A DNA stretch of 64,000 nt from assembly GCA_963799815.1 (NCBI GenBank), contig CAWCYG010000005.1, forward strand, positions 186,001 to 250,000. The letters run 5' to 3'. The position numbers and the translations under genes were made by a program. Below the pieces are notes generated by a model. The model was not told where the DNA came from. It was given only the letters and a program-made list of their open reading frames with translations, and did no database searches. Below, piece by piece: positions 52,608 through 61,156 of the stretch (position 1 is the stretch's first letter; the number at the start of each line of letters is the position of its first letter). This stretch comes from JBDTSW01 sp963799815 (GTDB taxonomy: Bacteria > Actinomycetota > Thermoleophilia > Solirubrobacterales > 70-9).

Positions 52608-53593
52608 TCACCAACGCCGCGACGATCGTCTTTCGCGAGGGCCTCGAGGCCATCCTGATCATCGCCGCGATCACCGCGAGCATGGTCGGCGCCAACCGGC
52701 GGCTGCGCCGGCCCGTCTACAGGGGCGCTCTGCTGGCGCTGCCAGCGAGCGTCCTGCTCTTCATCGCTTCGTTGCTCCTCTTGGACTCGCTCTCGCAGTA
52801 CGGGGAGAAGCTGGAAGCGGTCGTCGGGGTTGTCGCGATCGTGGTGCTGCTCCTCGTCATGAACTGGTTCTTCCACCGCGTGTACTGGACGGAGTGGATC
52901 TCCGGGCACCGCAAGCGCGGAATGAAGCTCGCCGGGGCCGCCGCGGCGGCTGGTGCCGGCGCGGTGACCGTCGCAGGGCTCTATCTGCTGGGCTTCTCGA
53001 GCGTTCTGCGCGAAGGCTTCGAGACCGTCCTGTTCCTGCAGGCGCTGCAGCTCAGCTCGGGCACGGGCGTGGTGATCGCGGGCGTCGGCCTCGGGCTGGT
53101 CGCGACGGCGGCCGTTGGCGCGGTCACGTTCAAGCTGGAGCAGAAGCTCCCCTACAAGCGGATGCTCGTCGTCACGGGACTCTTGATCGCGCTCGTCCTG
53201 GTGGTCTTGGTCGGCAACACCGTACGCACGCTGCAGGGCGTGGGGTGGCTCTCGATCACCCCGATCGACGTCGAGTTCCCGCTCTGGATGGGCACCTGGC
53301 TCGGCGTCTTTCCCACGGTCGAGACGCTCGTGGCTCAGGCTCTCGCCTTCGCCTTCGTGGTCGGCAGCTACTTCGCCGCCGAGTGGTGGCGAAAGCGCCG
53401 GGTGCGGGTGACCCTCGCGGAGTACGAGGCGGAGCGCCAGGAGGCGGCACGGGAGCCGACCGCACCGCAGCAGGCACCCCGCCTCCAGCGCGTGCCGTTG
53501 AACGGGACCGGCAACGGGGCCGGGCCTCGCCCTGGCAACGGCCGGCCGCGCCAGCCCACGGCGTCCCCGGAAACTGATCCGACACCCCGCTGA
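52604..53593 (+). CDS. FTR1-family iron permease (EfeU-like)
   Basis: 329-residue membrane protein with both FTR1 iron motifs: TIVFREGLEAILIIAAITAS in the first segment and SSVLREGFETVLFLQALQLS in the fourth (R-E-G-x-E). Seven hydrophobic segments, then a basic/proline-rich cytosolic tail of about 60 residues. It moves iron across the inner membrane. GTG start overlaps the preceding stop. The operon is preceded by two iron boxes. Confidence 0.92.
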   Translation: MITNAATIVFREGLEAILIIAAITASMVGANRRLRRPVYRGALLALPASVLLFIASLLLLDSLSQYGEKLEAVVGVVAIVVLLLVMNWFFHRVYWTEWISGHRKRGMKLAGAAAAAGAGAVTVAGLYLLGFSSVLREGFETVLFLQALQLSSGTGVVIAGVGLGLVATAAVGAVTFKLEQKLPYKRMLVVTGLLIALVLVVLVGNTVRTLQGVGWLSITPIDVEFPLWMGTWLGVFPTVETLVAQALAFAFVVGSYFAAEWWRKRRVRVTLAEYEAERQEAAREPTAPQQAPRLQRVPLNGTGNGAGPRPGNGRPRQPTASPETDPTPR

Positions 53594-53600
53594 CCAGGAG

Positions 53601-53634
53601 ATGGGGCCGACCGCCCCGTGGCGACCGGCCCCAT
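53601..53634 (+). terminator. Hairpin between FTR1 and convergent ferritin-like gene
   Basis: ATGGGGCCG and CGGCCCCAT pair perfectly (9 bp) around a 16-base loop, 8 bases after the FTR1 stop. There is only a short TTT after it. Likely a shared transcription end for the convergent genes. Confidence 0.6.
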
Positions 53635-53663
53635 TTGAGGAGTGGTGGGTACTGGTACGGGTG

Positions 53664-54302
53664 CTAGCTCTTGACGAAGGGCATGACCGCCTTTAGAACC
53701 TCGTCCTCGGAGAGGTCCGGGTCGAACGCCTGCGGCGAGGGTGATTGCCCGCGCTGGAGTGCGATCGCGGCCGCATGCCTGGCCTCGACCTGCACGATGG
53801 TGCCGGCCGCCGCGAGCACATCCTTCGCTTCGATCATCGGCGCCGCGCCGTTGTAGGCACTGACCCCGGTGTCTTCGAAGGTCTGTGCGAGCTCGAGGAA
53901 CGCATCCTCGCTCGCGAACGCCTTGCCGAAGTCGACCTTCGGGGCAGCGACGGGCTTGCCGCCGAGATCCTCGACCGTTGCCTCGAGGGCGGCGACGTGC
54001 TCCGCCTCGTTGCCTTGAATCTCGGTCGCGAGATCCTTGAGCTCGCCACTGAGCCCGGGGACCTCTGCGAGCGCCTGCTCATAAAACGCGGCCTCGAGGT
54101 ACTCGAGCGTGAGCGCGAAGTTGAGAATGTCAACGTCGCCGCTCGCACCCTGGCCGAAGGCGCGCTTCACGATCGGGCCCGCGGCCGTCGCGCCATAGAG
54201 CGCACCGGCTGCCAGGACCCCCTTCATGATCATCGATCCGCGGCTCATCTCCTCGATCTCGATCGCGGCGAGCTGCGGGTTCTTCATGGTTTCACCAGCC
54301 AT
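53664..54302 (-). CDS. Ferritin-like domain protein (Ferritin_2/desiccation-related type)
   Basis: 212 residues. A hydrophobic stretch after a twin-Arg-less start (MIMKGVLAAGALYGATAAGP) suggests membrane anchoring or export. The helical domain carries FALTLEYLEAAFYEQALAEV, EIQGNEAEHVAALEATVEDL and TIVQVEARHAAAIALQRGQS: the E-x-x-Y/E-x-x-H pattern of a di-iron four-helix bundle. Second gene of a pair with 54333, 30 bases apart on the same strand, and convergent with the iron operon. Confidence 0.85.
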   Translation of the reverse strand: MAGETMKNPQLAAIEIEEMSRGSMIMKGVLAAGALYGATAAGPIVKRAFGQGASGDVDILNFALTLEYLEAAFYEQALAEVPGLSGELKDLATEIQGNEAEHVAALEATVEDLGGKPVAAPKVDFGKAFASEDAFLELAQTFEDTGVSAYNGAAPMIEAKDVLAAAGTIVQVEARHAAAIALQRGQSPSPQAFDPDLSEDEVLKAVMPFVKS

Positions 54303-54332
54303 CTCTGACTCCTTTCTCTCTCTACCGCTCGC

Positions 54333-54995
54333 CTACGAGGCGATGAACGGCTGCACCCCTGCCAGAACCGTCTCCATGTCGGCCGGCTTGGCGAAGGCGC
54401 CGTCGGGCACGATCGACTGCCCCGTCAGCGTGTTGAGCGCTGCCGCGTGACGGCCCTCGACCGAGTGGATGGAGAGAGCAGCTCCCAGGATGGCCGGATC
54501 CTCAATTGCCGCGGCCTGGCCGAGGTAGGCGGCCGCTCCTAGGTTCTCCACCGTCGCCGCCAGCTCGAGCACGGACATTGCGTCGTCGAGTGGAAAGCTG
54601 GTCTCAGGAGCCTTCGCCGGCTCCCCGAGGTCCTTGGCCGTCGCCTCGAGCGCCGCGACGTGCTCCTGCTCGTTCTGACCGATGGCTTCGATCAACGCAA
54701 GGTCGTCTCCCTTGAACAGTCCGCTCTTCGCGACCTGGTCATAGAAGTCGGCCTCGAGATACTCGAGCGTCAACGCGTAGTTGACGATCCCGAGATCGCC
54801 CTCACCGAACTGGGCGGTCATGTCCTCGGTGGTGGTCGAGCTTTCGCTCGCCATCTCTTCGTCGTCGTCGCCGCAGGCCGCGAGGACCGCGGCTGCGGTG
54901 GTACCGCCGCTGACCGCGAAGAAACGGCGCCGCGAAACCGGATCGGCCGCAATGCGCGCAATGGCGCTCCGCGGCTCGGAGGTTCTGGAACTCAT
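54333..54995 (-). CDS. Tat-exported ferritin-like lipoprotein
   Basis: 220 residues. Twin-arginine signal VSRRRFFAVSGGTTAAAVLA followed by AACGDDD, a Tat-lipoprotein start. The domain repeats the pattern of the neighbour: YALTLEYLEADFYDQVAKSG, IGQNEQEHVAALEATAKDLG and SIHSVEGRHAAALNTLTGQS. Iron storage or oxidation outside the membrane is inferred from the di-iron pattern and proximity to FTR1. The two genes look like a tandem duplication. Confidence 0.87.
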   Translation of the reverse strand: MSSRTSEPRSAIARIAADPVSRRRFFAVSGGTTAAAVLAACGDDDEEMASESSTTTEDMTAQFGEGDLGIVNYALTLEYLEADFYDQVAKSGLFKGDDLALIEAIGQNEQEHVAALEATAKDLGEPAKAPETSFPLDDAMSVLELAATVENLGAAAYLGQAAAIEDPAILGAALSIHSVEGRHAAALNTLTGQSIVPDGAFAKPADMETVLAGVQPFIAS

Positions 54996-55099
54996 CTGCC
55001 TGACTCCAATGCCTGATTTGGTGTTGCCCCGCTGGGGTGTCCTACGCCAGCCATCGGGCCGCGGATCAGCGCGCCGGTCGATGAGCGTTCGCTCACGCT

Positions 55100-55131
55100 T
55101 TGCATAACTTCTTGCAAAATTCTGCTAGGGT
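55100..55131 (+). promoter_or_regulatory. Candidate promoter before the riboswitch
   Basis: TTGCAT (55100-55105) is followed by TGCTAGGGT (-10-like TAGGGT at 55126-55131) in the AT-richest part of the gap, just before the conserved riboswitch core. The spacing is 17-20 depending on the hexamer chosen, so it is only a candidate. Confidence 0.4.
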
Positions 55132-55134
55132 GCC

Positions 55135-55269
55135 GCGACTTCACCGCTGAGTTCTCGCCACATATCGCGAGAAGCGGGGGACCCACTTGTCGGGGCGAAT
55201 CTGCGGCATCTGCCGCGTAGCGCCAGCTCTTTCGGCGCGAGCCCGTCAGCTAACCCCGTAAGCCGTCGA
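55135..55269 (+). ncRNA. Cyclic-di-AMP riboswitch (ydaO-yuaA type)
   Basis: The conserved blocks of the ydaO class occur in order: CCGCTGAGTTCTCGCC near the 5' end, GGGGGACCCACTTGTCGGGG followed by CGAATC, a GTAGCGCC segment after a short stem, and the hallmark CCCGTCAGCTAACCCCGTAA at the 3' end (55242-55261), with the first and last bases able to pair. In actinobacteria this riboswitch commonly precedes Rpf/transglycosylase genes, as here. High c-di-AMP is expected to turn the downstream gene off. Confidence 0.9.
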
Positions 55270-55278
55270 GAGAGATTG

Positions 55279-55770
55279 ATGAACGAAGGCAGCGCCCCGC
55301 GGGGCAACCAAACCGAAGCGAAGACCGGCCGGAGCAAGTGGTTCGGCGGTCGCTCCGATCGCATGGCGATGCTCGTTCTCGGCGCCGTGCTGGCGATTAC
55401 CCCCGTGCTCGGCACGACCGCCCTCGCCGGCTCCGGCGGGATCGGCGGTGGTGGCGGCGGTGGCGGCGGTGGCGGCGGTGGCGGTGGCGACGGCACGCCT
55501 GACCGTTATCAGCGCATGTGGAACAAGATGTCGCACAAGCAGCACCGCTGGGCCCACCGCACCAGCAACTGCGAGTCGGGGGGCAACCCCAGGATTCACG
55601 GTGGCGGCGGCGCCTACCACGGCGCTTTTCAGTTCTTGAAGTCCACCTGGCGGAGCTCACCCAAGTCGCCGGGCGGCGACCCGCATCGGCACACCTGGAA
55701 GACCCAGGCCGTCGTCGCGATCAAGCTGAAGCAGCGCCAGGGCTCGAGCCCTTGGCCCAATTGCGGCTGA
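55279..55770 (+). CDS. Rpf-like transglycosylase-domain protein
   Basis: 163 residues. A membrane/signal segment (MAMLVLGAVLAITPVLGTTA) is followed by a run of about 15 Gly and then the transglycosylase-like (resuscitation-promoting-factor) domain: SNCESGGNPRIHGGGGAYHG, AFQFLKSTWRSS, and SSPWPNCG at the end. The Glu in NCESGGN is the expected catalytic residue. It cleaves cell-wall glycan strands and may promote regrowth. Its expression is under the c-di-AMP riboswitch that ends 10 bases upstream. ATG 55279 is preceded by GAGAGAG. Confidence 0.9.
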   Translation: MNEGSAPRGNQTEAKTGRSKWFGGRSDRMAMLVLGAVLAITPVLGTTALAGSGGIGGGGGGGGGGGGGGGDGTPDRYQRMWNKMSHKQHRWAHRTSNCESGGNPRIHGGGGAYHGAFQFLKSTWRSSPKSPGGDPHRHTWKTQAVVAIKLKQRQGSSPWPNCG

Positions 55771-55813
55771 CGGCGAGCTGAGCTCCGCCGGGCGGTCGTA
55801 CTAACGTGGCGGC

Positions 55814-56224
55814 GTGGCTGATTGGCGCGTCGATCTGCTGGAACGCTCGTACGTCGCCTTCGAGGGCCTTGATCCCGACGTCATCCTGCCGCTCTATGCC
55901 CCCGATTGTGAATGGATTCTGGGCGAGCTGGGGCTGGCCTTCGGCACCACCCATTACGAGGGCCACGACGGTTTGCGCTCGCTCATTGCCTCGCTGCGTG
56001 AGGTCTTCCCGGACTGGTCCCCGCGGATCGAAGAGATCCGCGAGCGCGAGGATGGAGCGCTCCTGGTCATCTTCCGTGCGGTGGGCACAGCGCAGCGCGG
56101 CGGTGTGCCCCTGGACGTCCAGGCGGGGCAGATCGTCGAGTTTGCCGACGGCCTGATCGCGCGGATCACGCAGACAACGACCGCGCCCCCCGGCTGGGAA
56201 GAGGCCAAGCCGATCCCCACCTAG
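55814..56224 (+). CDS. SnoaL/NTF2-like protein
   Basis: 136 residues of the nuclear-transport-factor-2 fold: WRVDLLERSYVAFEGLDPDV, YAPDCEWILGELG, YEGHDGLRSLIASLREVFPD and GGVPLDVQAGQIVEFADGLI. Such proteins are small-molecule isomerases/hydrolases or binding proteins; no substrate. GTG start at 55814. Confidence 0.8.
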   Translation: MADWRVDLLERSYVAFEGLDPDVILPLYAPDCEWILGELGLAFGTTHYEGHDGLRSLIASLREVFPDWSPRIEEIREREDGALLVIFRAVGTAQRGGVPLDVQAGQIVEFADGLIARITQTTTAPPGWEEAKPIPT

Positions 56225-56361
56225 GGCCCGCGCTCGGCGTCGCCCCGGCGGGTGTCGGAGGAGTGGAACGAGGGGCCGCGTGACAACGAGGAGGCTGAAC
56301 TGGAAGGATGCCGCACTCAAGGCCGGGCCGAGTGGTTCGCAGCAAATCAACGGAGGGACAG

Positions 56362-56565
56362 ATGCCAGAGGGAACAGTCAAGTGGTTCAGCGACCAGAAG
56401 GGCTTCGGCTTCATTACGCCCGACGACGGCTCTAACGACCTCTTCGTCCACCAGAGTGCGATCGACGCCGAGGGCTTCCGGACCCTCGAGGAGGGCGCGA
56501 AGGTCTCCTATGAGACGGAGGAGAGCGACAAGGGCCCTCGCGCGGCGAACGTGCGCGCGCTTTAG
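56362..56565 (+). CDS. Cold-shock protein
   Basis: 67-residue single cold-shock domain that binds single-stranded RNA/DNA: GTVKWFSDQKGFGFI (RNP1 KGFGFI) and DLFVHQSAI (RNP2). CGGAGGG precedes the ATG. A leader of up to 137 bases separates it from the previous gene, which is usual for temperature-regulated csp mRNAs. Confidence 0.96.
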   Translation: MPEGTVKWFSDQKGFGFITPDDGSNDLFVHQSAIDAEGFRTLEEGAKVSYETEESDKGPRAANVRAL

Positions 56566-56583
56566 CGCCGCGCACGCCGCGGC

Positions 56584-57342
56584 TTAGGGCCCGGCGTCGA
56601 TCGCTTCTTGTACCTCGGCAACGGTCGGTTGTGGTCCGAAGCCGGTCATACACCAGGTGGCGCCCGCTTCGATCCACGGGCCCGGGTCGGTGCCGGCCGG
56701 GTTCGTGACCACGAGGTCGAAGGGCTCGGTTGAATCGTCCGGCCGTAGCTCTTTGACCTCCGTGGCCAGCTCCGCCAGCGCTTCCGGCCCGGGCAGCTCG
56801 ATCGGGAACAACCCGTCCCAGCGAGCAGCTCGGCTCAGGGGTCGGCGGCTCGGCCAGCGGGCAGCCACCCACACCGGGATGCGCGGGCGCTGGACGGGGG
56901 GCGGTTCGAACTCTCCCGCCCAATAGGCAGACAGACGGTCCAGGCCCTGATCGAGAAGGCGCGCGCGGGCTCGCGGATCGCCCTCCTCCCCAAACCGGGC
57001 GGGATCGAACTCGCCGCTGCGCTCGCTGCCGAGGCCGACGCCCAGGACAAGCCGGCCGTGGCTCAAGCGGTCGAGCGTGACGGTCTCGCGCGCCAGCTGA
57101 TGGGGGCGCCGGCGTGCCAAGGGCGTCACCATCGGGCCGATGCGCAGCTTTTCCGTCGCGAGCGCCACGGCCGCAAGCGTGATCCAGGGGTCGGCGAGCG
57201 CCCGCACCGGCTCCCGGTAGCGGACGTGATCCCAGACGAAGAAGCCGTCCCACCCGCGTTCCTCGGCACGCGCCGCAAGGCGAGCTACGAGCGCTGGCTC
57301 TGAGAGCTCGTCGAAGGGGGCTACGAAAACGCCGCGGCTCAT
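56584..57342 (-). CDS. LLM-class (luciferase-like) flavin-dependent oxidoreductase
   Basis: 252 residues: GWDGFFVWDHVRYREPVRAL, DPWITLAAVALATEKLRIGP, LARRRPHQLARETVTLDRLS and GRLVLGVGLGSERSGEFDPA are the standard TIM-barrel signatures of luciferase-like monooxygenases that use FMN or F420. It is shorter than the 290-330 typical of the class because the insertion region is short. Substrate unknown. Convergent with the cold-shock gene. Confidence 0.88.
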   Translation of the reverse strand: MSRGVFVAPFDELSEPALVARLAARAEERGWDGFFVWDHVRYREPVRALADPWITLAAVALATEKLRIGPMVTPLARRRPHQLARETVTLDRLSHGRLVLGVGLGSERSGEFDPARFGEEGDPRARARLLDQGLDRLSAYWAGEFEPPPVQRPRIPVWVAARWPSRRPLSRAARWDGLFPIELPGPEALAELATEVKELRPDDSTEPFDLVVTNPAGTDPGPWIEAGATWCMTGFGPQPTVAEVQEAIDAGP

Positions 57343-57439
57343 CCGCCAGTAGAGATATCAACGAGCTGCACCACCTGGCATCTAGACGTTTCGAACAACG
57401 CCCGCCCGGGGACCAAACTTCCGAAAGGAGGAGCGAGCT

Positions 57440-59152
57440 TTGTACGAGCAGGTCTTCGACCCGGTCAGCAATTCTCTCGGCGCCAGCGCGATCTTCGCGG
57501 CGCTTCCGCTGATCGCCCTTTTCGTGCTCCTCGGCGGCTTCCGAGTGACCGCGTGGCTCGCGGGCATCGCAGCGCTCGGCGTCGCGATCGTGGTCGCCCT
57601 CACCGTTTACGACGTTCCCGTGGGCCAGTCGCTCAACATGGGACTCGAGGGTGCTGCCTTCGGCCTGTTTCCGATCATGTGGATCGTGATCAACGCGGTC
57701 TGGATCTACAACATGACCGAGAGGACGGGGCACTTCGCCGTGCTTCGCCGTTCCTTCGCCACGATCTCGAACGACCAGCGCATCCAGGCGATCATCATCG
57801 CGTTCGCGTTCGGCGCGCTGATCGAGGGGCTGGCTGGGTTCGGCACCCCGGTGGCGATCACTTCCGTGATGCTGCTGGCGCTCGGCTTTACGCCGCTCAA
57901 GGCGGTGGCGCTGTCGCTGATCGGAAACACCGCTCCGGTGGCCTTCGGCTCCATCGCCACTCCGATCGTGACGCTCTCGGCTCAGACCGGCCTGTCGATC
58001 GAGGATCTGGGCGCCATGGTCGGGCGCCAGACTCCCTTCCTGGCCCTGATCGTGCCGCTCGTGCTGGTCGGCGTGGTGGACGGTGCCAGGGGTATCCGGC
58101 AGACCTGGCCGGCAGCCCTCACGGCCGGAATCAGCTTCGCGATCGCGCAGTTCGTCTGCTCCAACTACATCTCGGTGGAGCTCACGGACATCATCGCCGC
58201 GCTCGTTTCCACGGTCTTCCTCGTCGGCCTCCTGCGCTTCTGGAAGCCCTCCGAACCCCTGATCGGCGAATCCGACGAGTCCAACGGTGGCGCCCAGCCC
58301 GCGATGGCCGGCGCCGAGGGTCACGACTCGGCGCTCGAGCGCAACGTGCGCCTGCGCGACCAGAAGGAGGACTCGACCCGCGAGAAGCTCGAGGCGTACG
58401 CCCCGTACATCATCATCGTCGTGGTCTTCGCGATCGTGAAGCTCGTCGAGCCGGTCAAGCAGGCCCTGTTCGAGTTCTCGGGCGGCACCGGGTACGACAC
58501 CAACGCCGAGACCGTGAACGGCTTCCAATGGCCCGGGCTCGACGTCGTCACCCCTGAGGGCGAGCCGGCGTCGGCGGTGACGTTCGCCTTCTCCTTCTGG
58601 GATACCCCCGGCACGGTCGTCTTGTTCTGCGGCCTTTTGACCATGGCCGCGCTGCGAATCAACTTCGGCGACGCATTCCGCTCCTATGGCGCGACCCTCA
58701 ATCAGCTGAAGGCAGCGATCGTCACGGTGATGGCGGTCCTGGGCCTGGCCTACGTCATGAACCTCACGGGCATGACCACCACGCTTGGACAATGGATCGC
58801 CGGCGCGGGCGGCGTCCTGGCCTTCCTCTCGTCCATCATCGGCTGGCTGGGGGTGGCCGTGACGGGCTCGGACACCTCATCGAACGCGCTCTTCGGAGCC
58901 CTGCAAGTCGAAGCCGCCCAGAAGGCTGGGCTCTCCGAGGTGCTGCTCGCGTCCGCCAACAGCTCCGGTGGCGTGCTCGGCAAGATGATCTCGCCTCAGA
59001 ACCTGGCGATCGGCGCGGCGGCCGTGGCGCTGGCCGGCAAGGAGGGCGACATCTTCCGCCGGGTGCTGTTCTGGAGCGTGGTCCTGACGCTCATCATGTG
59101 CGTGATCGTTTACCTCCAATCGACTGACGTACTCTCCTGGATGGTTGTCTGA
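57440..59152 (+). CDS. lctP: L-lactate permease
   Basis: 570-residue LctP/LldP-family carrier with about 13-14 hydrophobic segments. Family blocks: GALIEGLAGFGTPVAITSVM, ALSLIGNTAPVAFGSIATPI, GWLGVAVTGSDTSSNALFGA and GVLGKMISPQNLAIGAAAVA. It imports lactate or glycolate with protons. TTG 57440 is preceded by AAAGGAGGAG. The stop overlaps the start of the GlcD-type oxidase, so the operon imports and oxidises a 2-hydroxyacid. Confidence 0.94.
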   Translation: MYEQVFDPVSNSLGASAIFAALPLIALFVLLGGFRVTAWLAGIAALGVAIVVALTVYDVPVGQSLNMGLEGAAFGLFPIMWIVINAVWIYNMTERTGHFAVLRRSFATISNDQRIQAIIIAFAFGALIEGLAGFGTPVAITSVMLLALGFTPLKAVALSLIGNTAPVAFGSIATPIVTLSAQTGLSIEDLGAMVGRQTPFLALIVPLVLVGVVDGARGIRQTWPAALTAGISFAIAQFVCSNYISVELTDIIAALVSTVFLVGLLRFWKPSEPLIGESDESNGGAQPAMAGAEGHDSALERNVRLRDQKEDSTREKLEAYAPYIIIVVVFAIVKLVEPVKQALFEFSGGTGYDTNAETVNGFQWPGLDVVTPEGEPASAVTFAFSFWDTPGTVVLFCGLLTMAALRINFGDAFRSYGATLNQLKAAIVTVMAVLGLAYVMNLTGMTTTLGQWIAGAGGVLAFLSSIIGWLGVAVTGSDTSSNALFGALQVEAAQKAGLSEVLLASANSSGGVLGKMISPQNLAIGAAAVALAGKEGDIFRRVLFWSVVLTLIMCVIVYLQSTDVLSWMVV

Positions 59153-60456
59153 CAACGGCCAAAGCCTGATCGGGGAGCTCGAGTCGATCTGCGGCCCTGA
59201 GCACGTCTACACGCATCCGCATCAGCTCAAGACCTACGAGTCGGACGGGCTCCTCCAGTACGCACAGATCCCCCGCGCCGCGGTCCTGCCGGACTCGGCC
59301 GACGAGGTTCAACGGGTGGTGCGCGCATGTTTTGACGCCCAGGTGCCCTGGGTCGCGCGCGGCGCGGGCTCTGGGCTCTCCGGCGGGGCGATGCCCCTGG
59401 AGGAGGGCGTCCTGATCGTGCTCTCGCGGATGAATCGCGTGCTCGACGTCGACCTTCCCAACCAGCGGGTGGTGGTGGAGCCAGGCGTGACTAACCTCGA
59501 CGTCTCCACGGCCGTCGGGCCGGATCACTTCTATCCCCCCGACCCCTCCAGCCAAATCGTCTGCTCGATCGGCGGGAACGTCGCTGAGAACTCGGGGGGC
59601 GCGCATTGCTTCAAATACGGCTTCACCACGAACTACGTGACGGGGCTCGAGCTGGTGCTCGCGGACGGCGAACGAGTGCAGGTCGGCGGCAAGGAGCTCG
59701 ACCGATCGGGCTACGACCTCCTTGGCGCCTTCGTGGGATCCGAGGGCACGCTCGGTGTCGCGACGAAGATCTGGCTGCGGGTGATCCCGAACCCGGAGAG
59801 CGTCCGCACGCTGGTGGCCTTCTTTCCCTCCACCGCAGAGGCCGGTGAGGCAGTGTCGGCGATCGTTTCGAGAGGGATGGTCCCCGGCGCCATGGAGATG
59901 ATGGACAAGCTCTCGATCAAGGCGGCGGAGGGGGCCACTCACGCTGGCTATCCCACCGACGCCGGCGCTGCGCTCGTGGTCGAGCTCGATGGCTCCGAGC
60001 ACGAATGCGACGCCGGCTTCGAGGAGGTCAAGGAGGTCTGCGAGGCGAGCGGTGCGACGTCGATTCGGGTGGCCGAGGACGAGGCCGAGCGACAGCTGAT
60101 CTGGAAGGCGCGAAAGGCAGCGTTTGCGGCGATGGGACGGATCGCGCCGAACTACTACGTGCAGGACAGCGTGATTCCGCGGACGAAGCTCCCAGAGGTA
60201 CTTCGCCAAATCGAGGAGCTGGCGGCAGAGCACGACCTCCGGGTGGCCAACGTGTTCCACGCCGGCGACGGGAACCTGCATCCGCTGGTCCTCTATGACG
60301 GCACCAAGGAGGGGGAGCCTGAGCGGGCGGAGGAGCTCGCGGGGCTGATCGTGGAGGCCTGCGTCGATGCCGGTGGATCGATCACGGGCGAGCATGGGGT
60401 CGGCGTGGACAAGAAGCGCTACATGCCAAGCATGTTCTCCGAGCCGAGCATGCGGT
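59145..60456 (+). CDS. GlcD-type FAD-linked lactate/glycolate oxidase, 3'-truncated at chimeric join
   Basis: About 430 residues of genuine sequence. FAD-binding half: VPWVARGAGSGLSGGAMPLE, IGGNVAENSGGAHCFKYGFT, FVGSEGTLGVATKIWLRVIP. C-terminal half: NVFHAGDGNLHPLVLYDGTK and GGSITGEHGVGVDKKRYMPS. The family continues for about 50-60 further residues (ending near NPGK.), but after MFSE the frame enters unrelated antisense sequence and stops at 60494. The gene is therefore cut by the join near 60,445. Start TTG 59145 overlaps lctP by 8 bases. Confidence 0.9.
60440..60456. other. Apparent chimeric junction (actinobacterial contig to mycobacterial DNA)
   Basis: To the left the plus strand codes for GlcD up to MFSE. 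To the right the minus strand codes for the C-terminal part of a HAD phosphatase (TIIANIGDQPSD). Neither protein is complete and both reading frames run across the point. The exact breakpoint cannot be set to the base. Confidence 0.8.
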
Positions 60457-61119
60457 CGGACGGCTGGTCGCCGATATTGGCGATGATCGTGTAGCCCTGC
60501 TGCTCGATCTGGGCGCGCTGCGGCGCCTTGAAGTCGGCTGCCGAAACATAATGGGTGCCATGCGGTTCCATGACCAACTGCGTGTATCCGGTATAGCCGC
60601 CGGCCTGCAGGTTGCGTTCGGTCGCCGCGCGCTGGGTCTCGCCGCGTCCGGTGATGAAGAAGATCGCCGCGCCGCGGTCCTTGGCGGCGGTGAAGATGTC
60701 CATCGTCGGCTGGATCACCGTCGACTGCGCGCTCAGATCCCAGGCGCGCAAACCGCACGGCCCGTGCGGCAGCTATCGCACGGGCCGCCGATCACGCGGC
60801 CAAAGTCGTTTGCCTTGATGGCTTCCCAGTTCGACAGCGCGGTCTCGTCGATATCGAACACCACCGCAGGCCGGTCCACCCGCGGTGCCTCCTCGGTGAT
60901 CCAGCCGATCGCCGGCGCGGCGGCCAGCTGTAGATCGGTCAGATACGCGCCGCTGTCGTAATAGTGCGTCGCTTCGAATTTCAGATCGCCGATATTGGCG
61001 GGCTGCACCGGCGGCGGGATGATCGGCGCCGGTGGTGCGGGCGGCTCCGCGAGTGCGCCGGGCGCGAACCCGATCAGTGCGCCGGTGACGGCGGGCGACC
61101 AGCGCCATTGGAGTACCAT
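60445..61119 (-). CDS. HAD-family class B/III acid phosphatase, truncated and frameshifted (mycobacterial)
   Basis: Secreted acid phosphatase type. Signal peptide VTGALIGFAPGALAEPPAPP, nucleophile motif PAVVFDIDETALSNWEAIKA (DxDxT), second motif GAAIFFITGRGETQRAATER and YTIIANIGDQPSD with the acidic motif. A base appears to be missing near 60769-60775, after GGPCDS, splitting the frame. The C-terminal 20 or so residues are lost at the chimeric join. Sequence style is mycobacterial. Confidence 0.8.
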
Positions 61120-61156
61120 GCATGGACCTTAACGGCGTGCTGGCACACTCGCTGGC

